From: Astrocystis sublimbata
Lineage: Eukaryota > Ascomycota > Sordariomycetes > Xylariales > Xylariaceae
Length of the DNA: 64,000 bases
Direction: 5' to 3'
Assembly: GCA_022453515.1 (NCBI GenBank)
Contig: JAJNNY010000031.1
Span: forward strand, 248,001 to 312,000
In this document: piece by piece, positions 42,661 through 53,154 of the stretch
How positions within the stretch are numbered: position 1 is the stretch's first letter
Layout: each line of letters starts with the position of its first letter
Notes under the pieces: generated by a model
What the model saw: only the letters and a program-made list of their open reading frames with translations
The model's database searches: none
What the model was told of the DNA's origin: nothing
Program-made: the position numbers and the translations under genes

Positions 42661-45600
42661 CTTAGCAGCAGCTAGACGCACTAGAACCAGCGGTAGGAGC
42701 AGCGCTAGACCTGCAGCTGGGGAAGCTTTAATTGGAGCGTGTGCATGCATTTACGCGTTAGTACCCAGACCCGCCAGAATAACCTTGGCTCGCCCGCCAA
42801 CATCGAAGCTGGGAGCTCTTAGATTTCACCAATCACTCGCTTCATACTGCGAGCTGCTAGGAACACCCGTCCTGCCAACTCAACTCACCCGCAACACGCT
42901 ACCCGCAACACGCCCCGATCCCGCTTTTGACAGCTTCAAGTTGTGCAGACAGACACATTCGGATGGGAAATGGTAGGTACCTACGGCTCGCTGCGGGCAG
43001 ATCAAGGAGAATACCTACTACACCATGCGTAGCAGCTGCAAGAGGTCAAGTATATCCTGAGATGGTGATCCGTGCCCATCTTGTATAGCAAGCACTCCAC
43101 GCTGTCACTTGCTGCTCTCAGCCCTACAAGCGAATACCACCTTCATCCGTATAGTCACGCCCCCATCAGTTCCATAGCAGGTACCACATAGAGATTCGAT
43201 CCATCCATCTGTCCATCTATCTCACAGCTTCAAACTCGATCTCGGTCCAGACTGTCCTGCTCCCCACGGAGTTCCTGGCAACTCTTGTTGCATTTCTAGG
43301 CAGAAACATAAGCTGTCTACGTCAACCACATCCATTCAAATTCCACACTATAGCCAATAGTGCCTACCTACTACTTACATGTATGTATGGTGACTCAATC
43401 TTGCATCTGCCGGCATGGACACTCCGACACGTGCTCCCGGTCCAAAGGCATCCTTTTCGTGAGTTGTCAATATATGTTAGCACTTCGATGAAATCCATCT
43501 AGTTCATCTTACCTAAAATTGCCAACTAGACAGCATGAAGTTCCCTGGATGTAGCCCACAAGAACTCGCAAGATGGCCTCGTCTACGAGTATGTACACGT
43601 ACGCACGAAAAGATACCGGTACGTGTTGCTATTTACAGAGGGGTACAGTCAGCTGGCCTAGCCCGTCGGTGTAAGCTCCAGCACGTGTGAACAAAGCTGG
43701 GAGCTCACCGTCAAAGTGGTTCATATTCGAGGTGGTATCGTCACGTGGCCACGATCTAGCCACCGGGACCAGGCGAACCCCTTCCGAATGCATCCCAACG
43801 AGAGCATCCCGGCTCTTCTACGGACTAGTAGACATATGTACTAGCAGCTCGAGCTTCGAAAAAGCAAGTTTCACAGCCATCGACGATCGGGGCGCATAAT
43901 CCTGGCACCGGGCACTTTCGCCGGACGCCGCCACATCGCATACCTACGAGATAGTTATCACAAGCCGTGATCAGACTTCAGTCACTCGATAATCTAGGCA
44001 CTCTTTTTTGTCCCCCTTTCATGTCTCGCGGACTCTCTAAGTCAACCGACCATCTGGATCAGTTGTAACCGAGATCACCCTCCCAAGTTGAAGCCGTTAT
44101 TCGTGGCTTGGGCATCTGCCGAGATTTGACTCGTTTTCGTGTCACGGTGGCTGCGGTGTAATAATGACCCGGAGGTTTTTAAGACACCCATCGCCGGGTT
44201 CCGCGGCTGCTCCCGCCGGAGTGTGTGCTTGGGCCGAACTAATGGTCACAGACGAGATCTTGTAACTATTAGACAGACCGGGGCCCCGTTGCGCCAGGCG
44301 CTAGGGTAGCTCGGCCGGTACTGTAGGTCAACCCATGTACAGACGCATGCACATCATATACCCAGGCACTTTCTGCATATAGGGGAGGGGACGGCTAGTG
44401 TCAATGTTCTCTTGCTGTCTTGTCCCGAAACCCGCTATCGCTATCGTACGATTTCTTAGTACACACATGGAAAGTAATTTTCCGCATTAATGCCATCGCA
44501 CTCTGACCGTCTTGTACATATGCAAGTATGAACCCATTGTCTCTCCTCCAGCAAGACACATAATCCATCGAGAATCCAACCGTAGTCAGCAACCTGCTGC
44601 AAGACAACACTCTGTCCTCTCCGTGATAAAAATAAGGTAGCCGAGCTAGTATCATCAACCTTACTACTCATGCGGCCGTGCCATCGTTGCCTCACGCCTC
44701 AAGCCTCATTGTAGAGTTTGCTATATATAAAGTGCCATGACTGCTTGAACTTCCCTAGATGGTAAACTCCTCATAGATCCGTACATTGCCTGTACTGGTA
44801 TACCGGTAGGTCCGGCTGTCGTCTCGCTGGCCGCTGTTGTTGGCAATCAGCTGTTTTTCGGAAGCGGCCGATAGCCAATCGGGGCCTGGGGATTTTCACC
44901 AGTAATCGTATTATGTTGATTCTCATTGGCCCACGATGTTCCCTGAGCATGGTTGTCCGAAACTCGTTTAACTGTCGCCTAGATCGAGGCACAGATTGTC
45001 CTGACAGGTGAGAACTAGGTTCGATAATATCATGGTATCGGATCTATATACAGGGCTTCTCATGACTCGAAGGAACGAGGACCAAACATCTAGAAACTTA
45101 TTCGAGACCATCAAACCCTTCGGCTATCTTCCATGTGCTTCAGAATCCTGACCAGCACCTCCATGTTATGTCGCTCATCATATTACACCTTATTTCTTTT
45201 CTTCTTCTTCTCCATCACAAACACGTATCTCATCTTATCTATGATCCTTGAGAATGATAGGATCATGGGGCGTGTGATAGGGGCTTCTCGAGGTGTCAAT
45301 GATCTCACTTCTCAGTTGATATTCATCTGGGCGTTTCGTCCCGTGTTTCCATGTCCAAGGTTGTTACGTGTAATTTCTCTTGATACTTGATTGGTCTAGT
45401 CCAGATCTGGCGCGGCTGAGATAGCTTCAACCTTCCTCGTCCTGTTTTCGGGATTTTTTCACATCTTGTGACAATCAGCATTTTGGAACTAATGGCTGCA
45501 ACTGGACGCAAAGCCATATGGCAACTAGAACGACTATATTTAGGTAGAACACTATGGAAATGAGCTCCAATAGTGCTTTATGGCCAACCAGCCTTGGTTG

Positions 45601-46979
45601 TTCGAGCATTGTACGGAGGAGACAACGAGATTGCGAATCACCATGAATAGATTGAACGAGATTCAGTACCCGCTCATACGTGTTCAATCAATAAATCTAG
45701 GTGGGTTTAGTTCGCTTGACCACAGCAAAGTATGGGATCCCGCCAAGCAAGATCCAGGCCCAGTCAAAGATTAGGTAAAGTTACAATATGCATCTCGGCC
45801 GACGGTAATTAAACCTTGCTGCAGTTTATTGAGCAAGGATACAGGCGCTTGCATGTGATCTAAAAGAGCTTGCCAACGGTCTTGTGGCGTTGCCGTTATG
45901 GCTGAGTTTCTGGGCGGAGGTTTGTCCAGCCTGTGTTCCGGTAATTGGCGAGTTCCGGCATACAAAGAATTTGACCAAGCTCCGAACACGAATGCCCTTA
46001 CGTAGGAAGCTCACGAGATACGGACGTTGTCTCCCGCAACTCTGCTACGTCATCTCACGATGATTGCTTACATTGTACTGAAGTCTTCTGGCAGCCTCTA
46101 CTAGCAGTCAAATATGATTGGCGAAATGAACAAAAGAAAATTTAACTGGGTATGGTTACGGATTCTCGGCAGTAGGGGCGCCACCGCTAACGTCGTCCAA
46201 ACGGTCATTATCGATTACATGTGGTTGAGTATAACAGATCTACAATCTCAAAGTGCATGCTGATCTAGCTAGACCTAAAGGTCGATGCAACCCGTGGCCC
46301 TCAGGTAGCTCTTGCAACCTTAATCTTGTTGATTTGAATGTTCTATGCAAATACCGCGTGCCGAGTGCTATAATTACACGTGGACATCTAGGTAGGTATT
46401 TATTCCCCAAAGATCAACTCTAATAATGATTACAATAATCATAATAAAAACGTTAGAGAGTAAGAAAAAAAGAGCGCTTGAATTTTCTGGCTAACTTTTG
46501 AGTTATTTATATAATTATACGCTTTAGTAATTACCACTGTTACTACAGTGACAGAGGTGAAATGTTCTATTGGCAGCTTACAAAAGGCTCGAACGTGCTA
46601 GTCCTATATTGCTTAATCATTGTCACCGTGATTACCGAGCATTCCTAGATTGTCAGCTCCGCAACGATTCCGGTGAAATTCGCAACACAACCTGCGCGGC
46701 GTGGACCGTCGGCTCGGGGCACTTAGCTTCTAGATCCGGCCTTTCAGCTTATACAGCTCGGGTTCTTCGGCCGACAAAGCGGGGTTCCGCGGGATGAGAT
46801 GATCAGACTGACCAATTGCGAATACCTAGATCAATAATCAATTAGTCACCCCAGAAGCAAGCTGAACAACAAAACAAAATACATATGATCCGTTTCTAGT
46901 AAGGTAGAGTTTATACGCAGACGCAGACCTAGACGTGTCCATCACTGAGGTCACAGATTTACATATTCCAACAAGCAGC

Positions 46980-47692
46980 ATGGCGACTCTACAGAAGCGA
47001 ACGTATCCCTCCCCACTCGCAGGATACGAAGACGCCGCCCCGCTCCCCGATGAGCGGGCCGAAGATGGCAAGAGCTTCATAAATCCCCAAAACGACAAAT
47101 TGAGCACAGCCTATGAGAAGTTCACCGATCCGCTCGACAATGGGCGTCGCGGGGGCTTGTAAGTGCCACACATATTGATGTTCCCTATGGGTGCTGGACA
47201 AGAAGGGCTACCAGGAAGTTGCAGTTAACATGGGATATTAATGCCTTGCAGCGATGTCCACATATACTATTACCAGAATAACGAGGAGCAGAAGCAGTAT
47301 GCCAAGGCGCTCTGGGAGCGTATCAGGCGAGAGTGTAAGTGCTGCATTCGGACTCACAACGTACTGATTTCATTCGGCCCGAAACTGACCGGATATCCCG
47401 GAAACGCGCAGTCCCGGAGCTTCGGATATACACTTTCTGGGACCGACCTATAGGGCCTCACCCTATCGCCATGTTCGAGGTAAACCTGTTCACGCCGGCA
47501 CAGTTCGGGGCTTTCGTATCATGGCTGGCGATCTGGCGGGGCCCACTGTCGGCGCTCGTCCATCCCAACACGGCTGGAGAGGAGGGTTCGTTTTGGGCGA
47601 CCGAGTTGCGGAACCACTCCGAGAGGGCTATCTGGATGGGCGAACGCATACCGTTGGATCTCACCGGCTTCATCGACAAGATTGATAAATAG
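46980..47692 (+). CDS. DOPA 4,5-dioxygenase-family protein
   Basis: Exons 46980-47158, 47252-47334 and 47412-47692 encode 180 aa, with phases restored at both introns. The domain matches the small DOPA_dioxygen family (extradiol ring cleavage of catechols, known from Amanita DODA and bacterial homologues). It shows FDVHIYYYQNNEEQKQYAKA, then LWERIRREFPELRIYTFWDR, then PIGPHPIAMFEVNLF, then FVSWLAIWRGPLSALVHPNT. The His residues in DVHIYY, GPHP and LVHPNT are the usual metal and acid-base positions. An N-terminal 45-residue extension is unmatched. The physiological substrate in moulds is unknown. Start: the upstream GTG is not used by nuclear genes, so the ATG at 46980 is taken. Confidence 0.9.
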
Positions 47693-47960
47693 CGCGTGGT
47701 ATGAATGGTTAAAGGCTAAAATTATTTTCGGTTACAAAACTGATTGGAACCACCACCAGTCCATCACTCTATGAAAACGGGGCGTATTACGCTGTTGTAT
47801 ATATACCTCATATATATGAGGGCCAGATCTTGCCTTATGAATCAACATTTTATAGTTGTTACCTCTGCGTTCAGGGTCCTCCAAGCACATTTCGGGCCCC
47901 CAGGACTGGATTGGGACCTACCCCCTAGGACTGGCCTACTTGTAGGGGCTGGTAGGTAGG

Positions 47961-48000
47961 TGGGCGTAGGTGGGCGTAGGTGGGCGTAGGTGGGCGTAGG
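47961..48000 (+). repeat. 10-bp minisatellite TGGGCGTAGG x4
   Basis: Four perfect tandem copies flanked by GGTAGG variants. It is G-rich on the plus strand and could form a G-quadruplex. It abuts the degenerate repeat copy at 48011. Confidence 0.9.
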
Positions 48001-48010
48001 TAGGTACTTA

Positions 48011-48275
48011 GAGGTATACGAGTTACCGTAATAGAGCGACCTGTTACCATGATCCGGCGGCCTTGATCCGTAATCATTTCCGATTCGAAATAGTCTTACG
48101 GCTCTATAATCACCTTATTCTAAAACCGTCTTAGAAACCTAGGATCGTTTCGAACCTATCATTATTCGTAGTATAGGATAGTTATATAATAGTCCTCACT
48201 TTAGAACAGTTACCAAGTTTCGAAACCCTTACTATAACCGTTACTAAATACCCCCATCCCGCGCTAGGGTAGATA
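48011..48275. repeat. Degenerate dispersed repeat, copy 1
   Basis: It opens GAGGTATACGAGTTACCG. Its right end is TACCCCCATCCCGCGCTAGG followed by GTA, which matches copy 2 at 49657-49680 apart from a C-run length change and G/A transitions. The two ends are loosely inverted (GGTAT..AGTTACCG against CCGTTACTAAATACC). It is AT-shifted relative to copy 2, consistent with RIP. Confidence 0.5.
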
Positions 48276-48580
48276 ATTATCCATGGATGGCTATCAATCG
48301 ATCAAGTTAAGGTTTACTTGAGCATTACACGTTAGCGAGCACAATATCAGTACGAGCCTGCTGTACAAGGGGGGAAAGTATACCTAGTATGACTTTCCGG
48401 TTGACATTATCGCCGGGCACTTTTTCTCCCCGTTCATCTTCAATAACACCCTCAATATATTCTTGATCAGGCACACCACCACACCACAGCCTCAGCCGAT
48501 TCTATATCCGCCCCGAAAGCCTAATATCACTCTATCATCACCTATCTACAAACGTCACTAATTCCATCCCACGCGTCATC

Positions 48581-49018
48581 ATGGACGTGCTTTCTCTCAT
48601 CCCAATAATTGCTTCCATCCCAATAACAACCCCACTATTATACGCCATAGAGATTGGCGGCGCTCTGGTCTGGATATACCACGGCGTGGGCCCCGCGCTA
48701 CAGCCGATAGCGCCCCTCGGCGTCTTCGGCCAGGTCGCATACTACACTCTCCAGCCTCGATTCAGGGACGTCTTCGTCCCCATCGCTGCAGCTGGCATCT
48801 TCGACGCAGGATGGAGTATATACAAAAGAGGCCTGCCCGGCAATTTCTGGCTCAGCAGCCTGGTCATCCTTTCGGGCTCCTGGCTCTGGAGTGTCGCGCT
48901 GACAAAGATCGAGGCTGACAAGTTCAGTGACAAGCCGAAAACTGAGGAGGAGGAGGAGGAGCTCTGGACCGAGGGCCTGACGCGGCGCGAGTTCCTGGAG
49001 CGCAACAAGCGTGGGTGA
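48581..49018 (+). CDS. 145-aa integral membrane protein, unknown function
   Basis: A single exon. Hydrophobic segments at about residues 5-35 (LIPIIASIPITTPLLYAIEI with LVWIYHGVG), 45-58, 65-80 (VFVPIAAAGIFDAGW) and 88-108 (FWLSSLVILSGSWLWSVAL) suggest three or four membrane passes. The C-terminus is charged and cytosol-like, with a Glu run and LTRREFLERNKRG. Codon use and the sharp start (ATG after a pyrimidine/CA-rich leader) look real. I do not recognise a family. It sits between two copies of the same dispersed repeat. Confidence 0.7.
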   Translation: MDVLSLIPIIASIPITTPLLYAIEIGGALVWIYHGVGPALQPIAPLGVFGQVAYYTLQPRFRDVFVPIAAAGIFDAGWSIYKRGLPGNFWLSSLVILSGSWLWSVALTKIEADKFSDKPKTEEEEEELWTEGLTRREFLERNKRG

Positions 49019-50328
49019 AATGGGATTCGTCGGTGCGGTGAAGAGACAGGTGGCGGTTCACATGTTGTACGCTACTAGTCGCACGAGTCTCGGGGGCATT
49101 CTCGCGGTGGGAAATGTGCCAAACGTCCAATTCCCCGCGGCTACTGAATGACGTCCAACTTCGAAGAGAACAATAGGCAATGACGTCGTTTTTATTGGAA
49201 ATCTTTCTTCCAACCAAGATGTCTGGACACTGTCATCAGACTTGATTTTTCTGGTCCATTACTATGGCGTCTTCGGCGGTGATCCTCTCATGTCGGAAAC
49301 AGCGTGTTGCCACAGGCATCTACATATATGTACCTGCACCTAGGTGGCCTTTACCTAATTTACACGTCCTAATCTACCTTATGTAGGTAGATAAGGTGGT
49401 GACTTCCAGGGGGTATGACGGTCCCTAGGGGCTATAGACGATCTTGAGACTCTGTGACGGTCTTGGGGCTGTGAGGTCCTGGCCTCGCCTGGTGACAGTT
49501 TTAGGCTTAAGATCATGCTACGTATTAAACTATCTTGGGCTAAAAAAACGGTCTTAAAAGCGTAACTGTTACAGAGACTGTTACGAAAATCAGAGATAGC
49601 TTTGGATTTTAGGGGACAGTCATAGCCCCTGTGACTATTGCCGTGACCGTCTCAGATACCCCCCATCCCACGCTGGGGTATGTAGAGATCAATAAAATCA
49701 AATCTATACGGCCTGGTACTTATTATATAAGCTTGTGATAGGCTACGAGATATACCGTATTACGGCTTTATCGAGTATCTGTTAATATGTAATTACATTT
49801 CACCTAGTCTCTTGCCCTGGTGTTTTGTGTTTCCTGCACCTATGTTCGATTTTTACCTGTGATTCTAATTCCGAAGAGGCACGCAATTTTGTATAATAAC
49901 ATTGAAAAACTGATTGACTGACGCTTCTATCATTGCTATTCGTTTGTTTGTTTGACTATTTATCAATACTCCTTCCACTTCCACTTCCACTTCCAAGCCC
50001 AGTGGGTCAATGCCCCGGAGCTCAGTATAACAACATTGGCTTTCTTTTTGAGTAAGGAGGTAGGTAGGTAGGTACGTACGTACGTAATTTTCCGTTTCGT
50101 TTCGTCTTTTTACAAAAACAAAAATGAGCGTCCAAGTTAAATTAAGCAAGCAAGAAAGCAAGCAAGCAACAGGCGTCTACCAAGAGAGCGAGCAGAGAAA
50201 GACAATGGGAGGAGGAACAAAACGACACAAGCCAAGCCCTGCCCTGCCCTGCCCTGCCCTTCTATCTATCCAAAGTATTTCCAGGTAAGTGCGACAGACG
50301 ATAAAAATCCACCGCCATGCCCCGCCAG
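49019..50328. other. Intergenic with repeat copy 2 and AIM21 3' microsatellites
   Basis: Holds repeat copy 2 (49409-49685) and a dense set of simple repeats in the presumed 3' UTR of AIM21. These are TTCCAC repeats (49975-49995), GGTA/GTAC repeats (50057-50087), GCAAGCAA repeats (about 50148-50170) and CCCTG repeats (50237-50260). Confidence 0.55.
49409..49685. repeat. Dispersed repeat, copy 2
   Basis: Left GGGGGTATGACGGTC and right GACCGTCTCAGATACCCCCC are imperfect inverted ends. The right end, with CATCCCACGCTGGGGTA, aligns with copy 1. It has a MITE-like size (about 275 bp) and no coding capacity. Confidence 0.5.
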
Positions 50329-53154
50329 TCAGGAGATGGGCTCATCTTTCACCTCTTCCACGCCTTTGACCTCGTCGCTGTCCACCTTCTTGTCGATTGT
50401 CTCCGTCAGGATCGACTCGCCGGCTGTGTTGGTAGCGAGTGACTTGGTCTCCTCGACGATACCTTGGATCTCGGCTGGCTTGTCGTTACTTATTGTCGGC
50501 TCCTCAGCTGTCGTTTTCTCCGCCTCCTTCTCCATCTCGGCCTGCTCTACCTCTACCGGTTCTATTTTACCAGGTTCGGCGTCTTGGCTCTGTGTCTGTG
50601 TCTGTGTCTGGATCTGACTCGGCGTCTCTTCCATCTTGTGCTCCTCGTCCAAGGAAATCTCCTTCGTCTCCGTTTTCTCAGGCTCCTCAGGTCTGACCTC
50701 CTCGACCGTCGGCTCCTCGCCGCCCTTCTTCTCCGCACCACCGAAGTTATCCACCGTCACCGTGCCCTCCTCGTCAATGCTCCACAACGTCCTAGCCATC
50801 GAGAGCGAGAGGACCGGGTGGCCGTTAGACACCGGCGGCGGCGTCGATTTCTCTAGTCCCGCGCCGGGGTCCTGACTCTTGGTCGGGGCGCGCCGCTGGG
50901 GGCCTCGAGCACGGCTTTTTCTAGCATCGACCAGCGGCGCCTTCTCCTTCTCCTCGGCCGCCTCCTCTGCCGCAGGCGCAGCCACCTTAGGAGCTTGCGG
51001 GCCTAGCTTGAGGCGGTTGTTCAGATCCGACAGGAAGCCGGCCTGCAGCGCTGCAATCTTGCCTCCCACGGGCCGCGCAGGTACGGCAGGCTTTTGCTTC
51101 GCGGCGCCTTCTGTTCCCTGGGAACTGGCAGTCGTTCTAGCAGGGCGCGCGGGAACTTGCGGCTTGGGACGCTCGGGAATCATGGGCTTCAGAGTATCAT
51201 CCCCAGAACCTTGTTTCCTGACAGGGCGGCTGGGGACTGCGGGCTTGGTGTTAGGTGCGTGCGACTGGCCTGATTCCTCATTGGCCGCGTTGTCGGGTGA
51301 TTGGGGGTGGGAGACTGTCGTTGTGAACTGAAGGGAGTCGGGCGTGTCTTCCCAGACATCCCGGCTGGGGAAGCGTTGACCAGCGCTCGGCCGGTTTTGG
51401 AATTCCTTGTCGAGATGTGGCTGGTGCTCGACCCAGGACTTCGGCCGCTGTGATCTATTTAGGAAGCTGTCAGGTGTCACGGACTCCTTCTCGGCCAGCT
51501 CCTCTTGTCTTCGGGCGAAGGCTTGGGCCGGTGTTTCCGTGTCCCTCGAGGGGAGATCGTTTGATGCGGTGCGTGATTTCGGGCGTGAGTCAGCCGGCTC
51601 GGGCGTGGAGACTTCCGCTGTGCTGTGCACACTGTTGGGGGCATCTTCCCAGATATCCCGACTGGGAAACCGTTTGCGGTACTCCTTCAACTTCTCGGCT
51701 GCTGTTTTCGGCTTATGGTCACCCGTGTCGTCTTCCGGGAACAATGGCTCGTACTCCTCGACGTCATCCAGGGGCGTTGAAACCGCCTCTACCGGAGGAG
51801 GGCTGTATATGCTCGCAGGTCTACTAGACGGGCGGCTTCTGGGCTCATCACTACCACGTCGCTTGGGCGGGACAGCGGCTTGCAGCTCATGTGATGACGG
51901 GTCCTTGGCTACCTCGTCAGAGGCCAAGATGGGCCAAGCATCTTCGTGGTGTGCATTGTTATCCACAGGAGATTCCTCGGCTCCGTATCTGATGAAGCCT
52001 CTGTGTGCGCCGTCTGTGCCAACGTGAATGACATCGTTGTTGTCACCCTCAGGCCCAGAAAAGCTGGCGTCCTGGGGCGACTTGATGGACTCGGCCTTGG
52101 GCGCAGTGGAGGATATAGGCGAGGTCATGCGCGAGGTGTACTTTTCCGTGGCCTGGAAGCCCACCTGTTCGCTGGGAGTGCCAATGTGTTCAGTGGTACC
52201 TGTCATGAGTGATTAGAAACATTCCAAAGTTTGTTGGTGGCTTGCGTTACCGAAACCAGCACCACGGCTAGCGGTATCCCGGACGATTTTGTTGAGATTC
52301 TCGCTGCTCATAGAGTAGTCACGGACACGTTCGTGAAGATGGTGGTATTGCTCCTTCTGGTAGACATCGGGATGCTTCTCGTAGTAGGCCTTCTCCAGCT
52401 TGTCGGTAGATTCAACGCCGTGGCCATGGAGGCCGTAGCTTCCGGGCGGGAGCTCGTTGGTGAAGCCGGCCCGAGAGCTCGTCCTGCGAGTGTGATGACG
52501 GCCGCTCTTGGTGCTGTCGACGCTGGCGGCTCGTGGCGGTGCGGGCGAGGGGGCCTGCACATCGCCGGCATAGGCCAGCATGGGCACCCGCTGGCCGATC
52601 TCGGGGATGCCATGGTCGTCGTCGTGGAGCTCGCTGTGATGCGAGAGCTGACTGGTGGTACTAGCCTTCTTCTTCAAGCTGCGACCGGCGGAGGCGAAAG
52701 GCTCCTCGCTGTTGGGGCGACCTATGCCGAAGGAGGCGGCACGTTCGGAATCGGTGCGGGTGACCTGAGCGACGCGCTGCTTGGCGGTGCCGGCAGGGAC
52801 GGTGGGCTTCGGGGCGTGCAGCTTGAGGTCCTCGCCGACGATGCTCGTCTTCTCGGGCGACGAGCCGAGCTCGTCTATGGCGGCGGCATATTCCTGGCCT
52901 TCCTCGCCAACGCCGGGCATGTCCACGCTCGTTGATCGCTCGAGCTCCTCGCCGAGGTGGCTCTGGCTGTGTGGCTTGGGCTTGGCGCTGAAAGGGCTTT
53001 CGTTGAGCGGCGAGGGTGCGAAGCGATCGGGATTGGGGGAGACGGAGCGGTTGACTCGTCTCGCAGGGCGGGTGGTGGGGATGACGGGAGGGGGATGATT
53101 ATCCTTCTCCGGGCTCCGGACAGGTCGGGGCGGGATAGCGGGTGCTGACGACAT
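50329..53154 (-). CDS. AIM21: Aim21 family actin-patch regulator
   Basis: Complement exons 52251-53154 and 50329-52199 give 924 aa. In yeast, Aim21 with Tda2 binds actin capping protein and tunes actin assembly at endocytic patches. The protein is largely disordered. Family blocks are present in order: MSSAPAIPPRPVRSPEK, DRFAPSPLNESPF, EDLKLHAPKPTVPAGTAKQR, IPEIGQRVPMLAYAGDVQAP, PGSYGLHGHGVESTDKLEKA and IGTPSEQVGFQATEKYTSRM. The last begins at the splice. RFPSRDIWEDAPNS and RFPSRDVWEDTPDS are two copies of a motif. PxxP segments (KPAVPSRPVRKQ, PKPQVPARPARTT, KPAVPARPVGGK) would dock SH3 proteins. The C-terminus is a Glu/Lys/Thr-rich tail. One intron; start at the only suitable ATG. Confidence 0.93.

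Larger units (their letters stand above)
40141..46979. promoter_or_regulatory. 6.8-kb gene-poor region upstream of the bHLH gene
   Basis: No frame in this stretch resembles a known family. Candidates at 40393-40887, 41717-42130 and 44401-44695 overlap other frames and lack splice partners. Most of it is probably the regulatory region and leader of the bHLH gene. It includes a cluster of GATA sites (42566-42616) and a duplicated 17-mer next to it. Confidence 0.5.
47693..48580. other. Intergenic with minisatellite and a degenerate repeat
   Basis: Contains a 10-bp minisatellite (47961-48000) and an AT-mutated repeat copy (48011-48275), both listed separately. The final 300 bp is the promoter of the 145-aa gene. 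Confidence 0.5.
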
